A stretch of 64,000 nucleotides of DNA from NCBI GenBank assembly GCA_002310215.1, contig DBYR01000041.1, positions 1 through 64,000 on the forward strand. The letters run 5' to 3'. Below are positions 8,566 to 16,222 of the stretch, one piece after another. Under the pieces are notes generated by a model. The model was not told the DNA's origin, ran no database searches, and was given only the letters and a program-made list of their open reading frames with translations. This stretch comes from Bacteroidales bacterium UBA1181 (GTDB taxonomy: Bacteria > Bacteroidota > Bacteroidia > Bacteroidales > Paludibacteraceae). The first letter of the stretch is position 1; each line of letters begins with the position of its first letter. Both the position numbers and the translations under genes were made by a program.

Positions 8566-8591
8566 AAAAGGTTGTAGCGTTACAACCTTTT
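8566..8591. repeat. Palindrome AAAAGGTTGTA...TACAACCTTTT, upstream copy
   Basis: This near-perfect 26-bp inverted repeat lies in the divergent promoter region between the Fic gene and the 270-aa gene. A related palindrome, with the same AAAGGTTGT/ACAACCTTT arms, forms the terminator after the 270-aa gene at 9544. The upstream copy is followed by a T-rich run and could be an operator or a terminator. Confidence 0.6.
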
Positions 8592-8710
8592 GGCTGTTTT
8601 TCCATTTTCATTCCATCATTATATCCAACAATCCAAGCAATTGCTTATATTTACAAATATTATTCACTGCCTCGACAAATAGATTCTTCACAGAAAAAAA
8701 AGGGAAAACC

Positions 8711-9523
8711 ATGGGATGGGATGTAGTGCAAATAGGACTTGGGCATGACCTGCCCGTTGACGATCCACATAAAACCGCACAAGAGATAGCCAAAAGGATG
8801 GAGCGGAATGTCACACTCGCTTACTACAAAAAATACGAGTATGATATTGCAAGTAATGTCATACATTACAAGAACAAGCAGGAATTAATTGAGCTGGGAA
8901 GATACGAAGTGGACGATTCCAAGAGTCCCCTACTGATGACTGTCGCGGACTACCAAGTGAAGCAGATACTGGATTTAGTAGGCATAGACAAATTGCGCAA
9001 GGCGACTTTCGCGAATGATTGGGCAAGAATCATACTGCATGAGACGAAAGAGCCCTTCGAACTATACGAAATAGAGGATGATGAGAGGAACTTAGGCATT
9101 CGTATCTTCAAAGAAAACGTAGATCTTGACATATACATTCGGGAAAGATGGAACCATTGGGAAAGGACATTCCATCAACCGAACGAAAACAGAGAACGGT
9201 TGCACGATTACCGGATGCAGATATACAATCGGGCAAAGTTGTTTGGCTGCAAGGATGTGATCATCTGTGCCGACCAAGGTCCGACAGAATCGATCGTCGA
9301 CAATCTCAATTACACCGCAGATCGTCTAAGGGAATACGCACGGACCTATGAATACCTCAATGGATACGACGGTTGGGACTCCCACGAAGTCGAAGAATGG
9401 AAGAAGGAAGCGAAACACATTATGTTCTCATCTGTGTTTCAGGGACAAATCAACCTGTCAGACACCGATTTCGTGGAGGTCATTTACGATGATTTTAGGG
9501 ATCTCATCAACGCCAAAAACTGA
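8711..9523 (+). CDS. Uncharacterised 270-aa protein between two matching palindromes
   Basis: I recognise no family. The ATG at 8711 (MGWDVVQIGLGHDLP) is chosen because the upstream extension of the frame crosses the palindrome and promoter region. The protein is acidic and rich in Tyr, Asp and Glu, with no signal peptide or membrane helix. A central segment EIEDDERNLGIRIFKENVDLDIYIRERW and a C-terminal block EVIYDDFRDLI are notable. It is a lone gene with its own terminator. Possibly an effector or immunity gene, but nothing shows this. Confidence 0.65.
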   Translation: MGWDVVQIGLGHDLPVDDPHKTAQEIAKRMERNVTLAYYKKYEYDIASNVIHYKNKQELIELGRYEVDDSKSPLLMTVADYQVKQILDLVGIDKLRKATFANDWARIILHETKEPFELYEIEDDERNLGIRIFKENVDLDIYIRERWNHWERTFHQPNENRERLHDYRMQIYNRAKLFGCKDVIICADQGPTESIVDNLNYTADRLREYARTYEYLNGYDGWDSHEVEEWKKEAKHIMFSSVFQGQINLSDTDFVEVIYDDFRDLINAKN

Positions 9524-9543
9524 GCGGCAAGCATACTCACAAA

Positions 9544-9586
9544 CCACGAAAAAGGTTGTAACGTCACAACCTTTTCGTGGTTTTTT
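9544..9586 (+). terminator. Intrinsic terminator after the 270-aa gene
   Basis: The arms CCACGAAAAAGGTTGTA and its complement (one bulged A) form a stem of about 15 bp, followed by TTTTTT. It begins 20 bp after the stop at 9523. Confidence 0.85.
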
Positions 9587-9742
9587 CAGTAACCTCCTTC
9601 GCTCATCCTCCATTTCGCTACGCATGTACGGAGTTACGGAGTCAACGTCTTACAAACACTTTTTTTTTGGGGGGGGTATAATGCCTATTGCATAAAAAAC
9701 ATACAATTTTATGCAGTACAAAGTATTTATTGCATAAAAAAT

Positions 9743-10156
9743 CTATTTCCGCGCCACCCTAATATCCACAAACATGTTCATCTCCCGTTCGTAGTCCGTT
9801 TGGGGATTTTCCACCAAAGGATCGTGATCGGCAACGCCTACAGCTACGACCTTTATTGGGACAGAAACATTTTCAAGTATCCATTGTCTTAGCCAATTGG
9901 CCTTCTCTTGAGACAATCGTATACTATACTCTTTTTTCCCTCTTGCTCTGACTTCCAAAAACTCGTCTTCTGCCAGTTGCGCATCCTCGATAAACTCAAG
10001 GATGATTTTTTGTGTGACCGTATCTTGCGGAAATGTCCAATCACGCCCAAACACGTTAACCTGCAATCTCACAGTCCTGTCCGATCCTTGTTTCGAATAA
10101 GACATTAAAGAGGGAATGAGCAGAAGCAGAACTAGTATTAACTTTTTGGCAATCAT
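9743..10156 (-). CDS. Secreted protein with a degenerate OmpA-like C-terminus
   Basis: 137 aa with a clear N-terminal signal peptide (MIAKKLILVLLLLIPSLMS). The C-terminal half has the rhythm of an OmpA/MotB peptidoglycan-binding domain: SQEKANWLRQWILEN, then VPIKVVAVGVADHDP, ending in NMFVDIRV. It is shorter than a full OmpA domain and lacks a clear NR/DxR arginine motif at the canonical place. Likely periplasmic. Function unknown. Confidence 0.6.
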   Translation of the reverse strand: MIAKKLILVLLLLIPSLMSYSKQGSDRTVRLQVNVFGRDWTFPQDTVTQKIILEFIEDAQLAEDEFLEVRARGKKEYSIRLSQEKANWLRQWILENVSVPIKVVAVGVADHDPLVENPQTDYEREMNMFVDIRVARK

Positions 10157-10244
10157 ATTGTAAATATCTCACGTTCAACGTAAACGCTATTCCAAACAGA
10201 AAGATTGTACATTCTAAAGCTCTTTTACTCTTCAAAGATGCCTA

Positions 10245-10547
10245 TTATCTTTTCTTGTACTTCTTGCCGAATAAATCAGAATGTGTACCTGTATTTAGAA
10301 GAACAAGGATAAGTTCCTGATTATGTATCTCCCAAACAAGTAACCAGTCAGGCTGAATATGGCACTCCCACTGGCCTTTACGGTCGCCTGACAAAATGTG
10401 AGCTTGGTACTTTTCTTCAAGTTGCTCTCCGTTGAGCAATTTACCCACTACAGTCCATAACTCATCCATCGGCAAACCACGACGTTTGCAGAGCTTCATG
10501 TTTTGTTTACATTCGCCAGTGACACGAAGCTTGTATTTCGTACTCAT
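10245..10547 (-). CDS. YafQ-family mRNA interferase toxin (RelE/ParE superfamily)
   Basis: The 100-aa length and the catalytic set match YafQ: H50, H63, D67 and H89, with F93 in GTHSDLF. YafQ toxins cleave mRNA in the ribosome at in-frame codons. The start overlaps the antitoxin stop by 4 bp (ATGA), the usual toxin-second arrangement. All catalytic residues are present, so the toxin is probably functional. Confidence 0.9.
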   Translation of the reverse strand: MSTKYKLRVTGECKQNMKLCKRRGLPMDELWTVVGKLLNGEQLEEKYQAHILSGDRKGQWECHIQPDWLLVWEIHNQELILVLLNTGTHSDLFGKKYKKR

Positions 10548-10777
10548 CCTTCAATATCCTTTATAAGATCATCCAGGCTGTCGTATTCATATACCCGTCC
10601 TTCTTCGAGGTCGTTCAACGAACGCTCATAAGAGGACATCCGACGACGGCGGGGAAGGGTAATTTTCCCTACACCCTTGACCATACTGATGGCTTTTTTT
10701 ATATCCTTCAGCATCGACATGTCTTCGATATTAACTAATATCTGACCTTTTGTGGGATTCGTTGTAACATTTGTCAT
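10544..10777 (-). CDS. Antitoxin of the YafQ-like pair
   Basis: 77 aa. It has a short N-terminal dimerisation-like segment, a basic stretch (LPRRRRMSSYERS) and an acidic tail (YEYDSLDDLIKDIEG) of the type that wraps the toxin. It lies directly before the toxin with a 4-bp overlap. I cannot assign it to DinJ/RelB or Phd with certainty. The operon probably represses itself through this protein. Confidence 0.8.
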   Translation of the reverse strand: MTNVTTNPTKGQILVNIEDMSMLKDIKKAISMVKGVGKITLPRRRRMSSYERSLNDLEEGRVYEYDSLDDLIKDIEG

Positions 10778-10925
10778 AGTCTTCTTGTTCTTTTTTGTTG
10801 TTTTTGTTTGGACAAAGGTACAAAATAATTTTGAAAGTTATTCTCCCGTCACTTTTCATGTACTATTCCAGACATACCTAGGAGAAAACCAGAAGCAGTG
10901 CAACCACACTGTAAGCCTCTCACGT

Positions 10926-11300
10926 TCAACACATTCTTTCGTGCCGCATCCTACTAAACACCCAATAAATGCACCCGACGCCTATCGTATAGGCCAGCAA
11001 ATCGACCCAGAGGAAGCCTTGTCCGAGCACCAAGTGACCGAGGGTGGTGCTGCGAAGGGAGACAAGCCACGGCCAGGTGATCAGCTGAGAGAACTCCACG
11101 AGATAGGCGGTGGCTAAGCTTACGACCGCAACGTTAAGCAAGGCTTTTCTGCACAAGATGATGCGCCAGAAGCAAAAGACCATCATCGCCCAAAGCGCAT
11201 CGCCCGTTTCTGCGGGGATCCAACTGATACGCCTTGAGATCAGTCCCAAAGGAATCAGAATAGCTATGCCGATTATTGCGGTTATAATTTTACGTTTCAT
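10926..11300 (-). CDS. DUF2809 membrane protein
   Basis: 124 aa with four predicted membrane helices. It has the DUF2809 pattern of a short GDALWAMMVF segment and a VEFSQLITWPWL...TLGHLVLGQGFLWVDLLAYTIG block. No established function. It stands alone, with no obvious partner. Confidence 0.75.
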   Translation of the reverse strand: MKRKIITAIIGIAILIPLGLISRRISWIPAETGDALWAMMVFCFWRIILCRKALLNVAVVSLATAYLVEFSQLITWPWLVSLRSTTLGHLVLGQGFLWVDLLAYTIGVGCIYWVFSRMRHERMC

Positions 11301-11364
11301 GGGCTATAAATCTGTCTGTCAAATATACAAAAATTCTTCAGACGTTTTGAGATAATGATACATT

Positions 11365-11392
11365 GTACAGACGCAATGCATTGCGTCCGTAC
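11365..11392. repeat. REP-like palindrome, copy 1
   Basis: GTACAGACGCAA-TGCA-TTGCGTCCGTAC begins immediately after the AAA gene's stop codon. Related palindromes occur at 13197, 13748 and 34807 (core GAGACGCAA/TTGCGTCT). It can form a strong hairpin in RNA. Confidence 0.8.
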
Positions 11393-13048
11393 CTAAAAAC
11401 CAACACGTCTCTTTGTCGCATTACCCAGCTGTTCATTCTCGCAATGGTAAAAGAGAGATTCCATCGACGATGATGTTTCGCTATGGAGGATGGTGTCGAT
11501 GGTATAGTGGCGGGCGACGTTCTCTATTTGACCGCCGCTGAAATCATATTTTTCAGCCAACAAGCGGACATTCTCATCCGCCAGATCCGGCAACATAGTG
11601 TGCCAAATGCTAGTACGGACCTCAAGCGTAGGCTTGTTGAATTGGATTTTGTAGAGGAACCGTCGTTCAAAAGCCTTATCCATATTTTGGGCAAGATTCG
11701 TCGTGGCGATAAGGATACCGTCGAGGGTCTCCATCTCCTGTAGAATAATGTTTTGGATGGCGTTCTCCATCTTGTCAACCGCTTGGTCCGCACCTTCACG
11801 TCGCTTGCCAATGATAGCGTCCGCCTCGTTGAAAAGCAGGATGGGGGCAATGTCTGATTGCGCAACCAGCATACGATATTGATCAAAAACTTCCTTTATG
11901 TTTTTCTCACTTTCGCCCACCCAACAACTTTTAATTTCAGGGATATTCACCTGCAGGATGTCGCGACCCGTCTGACGAGCCAGTTGGAGGACAGCCTCTG
12001 TCTTTCCCGTGCCGGGTGACCCGTAGAAGAGGCAAGTGAATCCATAGCGATAGCCCTTCTCTTTCATCCGTTCGCAAATGGTGCGATAGGTGGTTTCCTC
12101 CAGCAAGCGATTCAGGTCTGACACTTGTGTCGCCACCCCGCTATCGTAATAGAGTTGCTTAGGGACAATACTATCATGTTTGACAATATTTCTCACCTTT
12201 CCCCCACTATTTGATGTCAGTTTCAATTCAGGGAATAGAGTCTCTTTCGCTTTCTTACTTAGGCAAAACGAATCAATGCTGGCAAAACCATTCTCATTAC
12301 AATGTTCAACAAGTCCCAATTGTTGCAGTATATGTTTGTTTTCCACAAAGGGATTCCACCTATGCCGCGCTATAATCGGTTTGCCATAGAAGGAAATGAA
12401 ATCATAGAAATGGATATCTTTCTCTTCGTTAACGCATTTATGAGAAAACAAGAGAAGAATCGTCTTTTCGTCTCTATTCAGACCATATTCATCCATTTTT
12501 TTCACAAACGGCAAATGCTTGTTGTCTTCACATAAATCCAGAAGATTTGAAATAGATTCTTCCTCTGTAATTATTCCTTTATCAATTCTGTCTTCCATGA
12601 TGTCATTTACGGAGCAAAAGAATTCAACACAACTTAGACATGTACTACTTTGGGGTGTATATTTCTCTCCCCGTTTAAAGGCTTCGACAACATCTGCGGG
12701 AACCCGATATGCTACTGATTTGTCATCGTAATGACGATAACGTACTAATTTTCTTTCTTTCAGTTCATCAATGGTATGCGTATAGCGGATTATGCGAGTC
12801 GTGGTACATTGCAAATAGTCTGCCAGATTAGAAATCGAGACATAACCAGACTCACTTTTCTCTATCAACAATGACATCAACACACTTTGTTCCACGCTGA
12901 GATCCAACGTGTCACCAATCATCTTGAGAGGCGACGCCGCTTTTTGGAAGAAATCCTCATCCAAATGAGAGCCTTTCGACAGTTCCACTACCTTTTCCAC
13001 TGCCATCAGCAGGTCCATCTGTTCCGTTTTCTTTTCCATTGTTTCCAT
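11393..13048 (-). CDS. AAA ATPase with N-terminal winged-helix region
   Basis: 551 aa. The N-terminal ~130 residues include a winged-helix-like stretch (VSISNLADYLQCTTTRIIRYTHTIDEL). A cysteine pair follows (SSTCLSCVEFFCS). The AAA core has Walker A GSPGTGKT at about 343-350 and Walker B ILLFNEAD at about 399-406, where Asn replaces the usual Asp before the Glu. Sensor motif ATTNL and an arginine finger AFERRF come after. The fold suggests a protein-remodelling ATPase. It lies downstream of a stand-alone FtsZ-C-like gene, and both have the same palindrome in front, so they probably act together. Substrate unknown. Confidence 0.8.
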   Translation of the reverse strand: METMEKKTEQMDLLMAVEKVVELSKGSHLDEDFFQKAASPLKMIGDTLDLSVEQSVLMSLLIEKSESGYVSISNLADYLQCTTTRIIRYTHTIDELKERKLVRYRHYDDKSVAYRVPADVVEAFKRGEKYTPQSSTCLSCVEFFCSVNDIMEDRIDKGIITEEESISNLLDLCEDNKHLPFVKKMDEYGLNRDEKTILLLFSHKCVNEEKDIHFYDFISFYGKPIIARHRWNPFVENKHILQQLGLVEHCNENGFASIDSFCLSKKAKETLFPELKLTSNSGGKVRNIVKHDSIVPKQLYYDSGVATQVSDLNRLLEETTYRTICERMKEKGYRYGFTCLFYGSPGTGKTEAVLQLARQTGRDILQVNIPEIKSCWVGESEKNIKEVFDQYRMLVAQSDIAPILLFNEADAIIGKRREGADQAVDKMENAIQNIILQEMETLDGILIATTNLAQNMDKAFERRFLYKIQFNKPTLEVRTSIWHTMLPDLADENVRLLAEKYDFSGGQIENVARHYTIDTILHSETSSSMESLFYHCENEQLGNATKRRVGF

Positions 13049-13094
13049 AATTACCTCCTTTTTGATGTTTTATGGCACAAAGGAAGGATGAGGG

Positions 13095-13113
13095 TCTGCC
13101 AGTTTGTGGCAGA
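13095..13113. promoter_or_regulatory. Putative operator TCTGCCA-N5-TGGCAGA (AAA gene)
   Basis: A perfect 7-5-7 inverted repeat 47 bp before the AAA gene start. The same geometry occurs at 13669-13687 and 23585-23603. It may be the binding site of the WYL regulator encoded at 22624-23550. Confidence 0.55.
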
Positions 13114-13159
13114 GGTTAAGAAATTAATATATTTTAATCACAAACATCTCATAATCAGG

Positions 13160-13612
13160 CTATCGCAGCGTTTTACAATTACGTCCCATTGTAATTGTAG
13201 AGACGCAAGATTTTGCGTCTGTACGGCAGTCGCACAACACAACCACCTGAAACACAGGCATAGACATAGGAACCGCATTCCACATGATCATAATATTTTC
13301 GGACCTAGATTGGCACCATTCGCTGAACGTCTGTAGTTCCGACATCAGCAAGGGGAAGGTTTCCGGGACGAGGAAACAGACATAAGCATGGCGGAGGGGC
13401 ACACCCTCTTGGGCAAGACCATTCAACTGCTCCATCAAGCGTTTCATCCTATCCTCCTTGTCTGCCTCCGCAGAGAGGGTGAAAGCACGTAGTTCACCAT
13501 CCCCCCTGAACATCTCACCGACCTCCTCATCGTCAATACACATCAGCACATCCTCCGCACGGAGCACATCCCCCTTGCTAATTTTCTCCCATAGGCACAT
13601 CTCTTTCTTCAT
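13160..13612 (-). CDS. Stand-alone FtsZ C-terminal-domain-like protein
   Basis: 150 aa from the ATG at 13612. The order of segments follows the FtsZ C-terminal domain. ELRAFTLSAEADKEDRMKRLMEQL corresponds to the G-x-GEASGEDRA helix. HAYVCFLVPETFPLLMSELQTFSEWC corresponds to the LINITGG...LFEVNEAAEII strand-helix. NIMIMWNAVPMSMPVFQVVVL corresponds to NIIFGAVIDESLGDEIRVTVIA. The GTPase half is absent. A longer start at 13729 would run through the putative operator at 13669, so it is rejected. The last ~20 residues come from reading through a REP-like repeat. Role unknown, probably a partner of the AAA ATPase. Confidence 0.6.
   Translation of the reverse strand: MKKEMCLWEKISKGDVLRAEDVLMCIDDEEVGEMFRGDGELRAFTLSAEADKEDRMKRLMEQLNGLAQEGVPLRHAYVCFLVPETFPLLMSELQTFSEWCQSRSENIMIMWNAVPMSMPVFQVVVLCDCRTDAKSCVSTITMGRNCKTLR
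13197..13224. repeat. REP-like palindrome, copy 2, inside the FtsZ-like reading frame
   Basis: GTAGAGACGCAA-GATT-TTGCGTCTGTAC. It encodes part of the odd C-terminal tail of the FtsZ-like protein, so the original stop was probably lost when the repeat arrived. Confidence 0.8.
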
Positions 13613-13668
13613 AACATCTAAACTATTTAGTGATTCGTTGTTTATTCTGCGCAAAGAAAAAGAAGACC

Positions 13669-13687
13669 TCTGCCGGATGGGGGCAGA
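13669..13687. promoter_or_regulatory. Putative operator TCTGCCG-N5-GGGCAGA (FtsZ-like gene)
   Basis: Same 7-5-7 layout as the site at 13095, 56 bp before the ATG at 13612. It sits inside a longer hairpin-forming stretch (GACCTCTGCC...GGCAGAGGTC, 13665-13691). Confidence 0.55.
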
Positions 13688-13747
13688 GGTCGGGAGAATA
13701 TGCATTTGGGTATTATTTTCTATAGACACATGCCTTGGGAGTGGATT

Positions 13748-13775
13748 GTAGAGACACGAGATTTTGCATCTCAGT
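13748..13775. repeat. REP-like palindrome, copy 3 (degenerate)
   Basis: GTAGAGACACGA-GATT-TTGCATCTCAGT, between the DUF262 gene end (13778) and the FtsZ-like gene's upstream region. Several arm positions have drifted. Confidence 0.65.
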
Positions 13776-13777
13776 GG

Positions 13778-16222
13778 CTAATCACAAATCTTGCTTTGGC
13801 AATTTACACAATATGTTTTGTCAGATTCATTTGGATATGCTTGAGCGATAAGACAATCGAGTTTATTCGTAAATAAAGAAGTGTCGGATTCCATTTCTTG
13901 CGTTACTCGAAAACAATAATGGTTGTCTTTATCAAGTTTGCCTTCTTCATAATTTGGACGTTTAATATAATTGGCCCATTCATCTTCCATTAGATAGACA
14001 TCAAGTTCCTTTCCATTTGGAACTCCATACCATTGGAAACAATGGTTGTTGTATCTGAAGTTGACATCAAAATACGAAACAAAATTAGTATTTGGGACTA
14101 CTATGTTTTTATTTTGAAGTTCCAAATTTCCATCCACAAGTATGGTTCTATGATTTCCGATAATGACATTTCCCCATACTTCATTGCCAAATACATTTCG
14201 CTTACAACCTGCAGTTCCCCACAAAATCACACTATTCCCGCAACTACCAACTATTTTCGCATTATCTCTACTGCAGTTCAACAAATTTGTTTTCGCAATA
14301 TCTTTTATCCATTGATATTGTATGTTTGGGTTGATTGTATCAGACTCTATTTTTTGAAAACAATCAAATAACCCATTCTTTTTGTCAGTCAATAGTTTCT
14401 TCCAATTAGTAATAGTCTTTTTTAGTTCAAAGTTTAATTCTGGCTTTTCCTTATTATAATATGAAAGAAGAATTTTTGGAAGGTAATATGTGTCTTGGTT
14501 ATCCAAAATTGATTTCAAAATAAAATACCTCTTTCCAAATAATTCTTTGCTTGTTTGCTCGCCATTCTGAAATAGCACCCATATTTTCCCTAATAAGTAA
14601 GGGCATCTTTCTGCATCATTAATTAGTTCTTCCCAAGAAGAATCTTCTATGATTTTCTTGGCCTTGGCGATTTCTTCTGCAACCTGGTCTTTAGCGTGGT
14701 ATTGACTACCTAAGTTGAAAGAATCAAAGTCATTTGCCAAAGCATTGTAAATAGAATGACTTTGAGAAGAAAGGTTTTCAATCAAACTTAGAGCCGCATG
14801 ATAAGGTTCAGAATCATCTATTCTTGAATTCTCAATGATATTCCATACAACACGCATCCATTGAGCTAATGAGGTTGTGGCTGTGCTTACCGAGAAATAC
14901 TTCATCAAAGCAAAAAATGCCACACGTGAAGGGTATGTTTCTCTGTTATTATTGTTTTTATCTCCTTGATATAGATTCCATTTGGGGACTTCCTCTTTAC
15001 AATTCCAAACTGCTTGGCAATCACTTAGTATGCTGTTGTCTTTCTCACATAATGCATCCCAGATATTGAATATCGGAGTCAAACATTCGTCGACGCCGCA
15101 TTTATCCAATACATAAGAATAGATTTCAAATGAAACAAAATTGTCCTTTGTCGGATATAATGGCATTTCTTTTTGAATTCTAGTGTTGAATGTATCATAT
15201 TCCTCCTTCTTCTCTGGCTTCTCTGATTTTGGATTAGCATACCAACATCTCCATACATTCATAAAGTGACGATTGAAGAAACTCATCATTAAGGTATCGG
15301 GCAATACATTGCCATTAATATTCCAAAATAAATCCAACCAATCCCCATCTATTTTATTTTTCAATCTATTCTGCAAGTCCTGCAACCTTTTATCCTCAAG
15401 ATATTGCTCCAAACTAGCCTTGAAGTTTTCAAAAGGAGTCAATGTTTTTCCACGAGCATTCATCTTCACATATGTTTCATCAGACATTTTATGCTCGCCC
15501 ATATCAACAAAATGGAACGTAATCGGACAGTTGCAACCACTCGTGAGTTTTTCGGCAAATTTTTTGAAATCGGATGTTTTGAAATCGGTTTCATTTTTTT
15601 TCATTTGGCAATGAATTTCATCAAGCATTGTAAGCATACCCATTACAGTTGGGTCTTTTTCCCAATCAGGATAGAACCACGGTTGATTTGTTACAAAGCG
15701 ATAAATCCAGTTATCTATTGATTTGATAAATTCATCTGCCTTCCTTTCTTTTTCATTATCTTCTTTTTTTAGTGTAGCGATAAAAGTTTCTCTTAATTGG
15801 TTTTTGTATTTATCATCTGGTATAATGTTGTTTTCTACCAATTTCTTACAAAATTCCCGTGAAGACTGCCGTGTGGCATAAGAAAATCTGCCGAGTATGC
15901 CTCTGCAAAAGCAATTATCTTTATGGTTGCAACCTGAATCAGACTGACATTTTTCAAAAACATATTTATGAAAAAGAAAGAGTGTTGTCAGACGTTGCTG
16001 TCCATCAAATGGAATGAACTTGTTGTTGTCCACTCGCCCGTAAACAAAGTCAAAAAACAAAAGTTTGCCTTCTTTTACTGCCTTTATCATATTACCGACA
16101 AGAGATTTCCTTACATCCGCAGCTTTGGGATTATTGCGTCCTTGTGCATAATCTCTTTGTATGATTGGTATTTCTATCTGATATTTGCTAATCAGTTGAT
16201 AGAATGAATATATATCGTTCAT
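13778..16222 (-). CDS. DUF262 domain protein (GmrS-like), second gene of a pair
   Basis: 814 aa. The N-terminus has the DUF262 motifs IIQRDYAQGR (about residues 19-28) and FDGQQRLTTLFLFH (about 73-86), the ParB-like NTPase part of GmrSD type IV restriction systems. A pair of cysteine-rich motifs (CNHKDNCFC) follows. The C-terminal 400 residues resemble no family I know, and no HNH is visible. Its start overlaps the stop of the DUF262-DUF1524 gene by 4 bp (ATGA), so the two are translated together. Such pairs restrict modified foreign DNA or act in other defence roles. The specificity is unknown. Confidence 0.8.
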   Translation of the reverse strand: MNDIYSFYQLISKYQIEIPIIQRDYAQGRNNPKAADVRKSLVGNMIKAVKEGKLLFFDFVYGRVDNNKFIPFDGQQRLTTLFLFHKYVFEKCQSDSGCNHKDNCFCRGILGRFSYATRQSSREFCKKLVENNIIPDDKYKNQLRETFIATLKKEDNEKERKADEFIKSIDNWIYRFVTNQPWFYPDWEKDPTVMGMLTMLDEIHCQMKKNETDFKTSDFKKFAEKLTSGCNCPITFHFVDMGEHKMSDETYVKMNARGKTLTPFENFKASLEQYLEDKRLQDLQNRLKNKIDGDWLDLFWNINGNVLPDTLMMSFFNRHFMNVWRCWYANPKSEKPEKKEEYDTFNTRIQKEMPLYPTKDNFVSFEIYSYVLDKCGVDECLTPIFNIWDALCEKDNSILSDCQAVWNCKEEVPKWNLYQGDKNNNNRETYPSRVAFFALMKYFSVSTATTSLAQWMRVVWNIIENSRIDDSEPYHAALSLIENLSSQSHSIYNALANDFDSFNLGSQYHAKDQVAEEIAKAKKIIEDSSWEELINDAERCPYLLGKIWVLFQNGEQTSKELFGKRYFILKSILDNQDTYYLPKILLSYYNKEKPELNFELKKTITNWKKLLTDKKNGLFDCFQKIESDTINPNIQYQWIKDIAKTNLLNCSRDNAKIVGSCGNSVILWGTAGCKRNVFGNEVWGNVIIGNHRTILVDGNLELQNKNIVVPNTNFVSYFDVNFRYNNHCFQWYGVPNGKELDVYLMEDEWANYIKRPNYEEGKLDKDNHYCFRVTQEMESDTSLFTNKLDCLIAQAYPNESDKTYCVNCQSKICD

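Noticed and set aside
8474..8710. N-terminal extension of the 270-aa gene
   Set aside because: The extension overlaps the divergent Fic gene start and the palindrome at 8566. It is rich in rare hydrophobic and Cys residues with no family support.
13613..13729. N-terminal extension of the FtsZ-like protein
   Set aside because: The upstream 39 codons run through the palindromic putative operator at 13669 and a strong hairpin. The FtsZ-like pattern lies downstream of the ATG at 13612.
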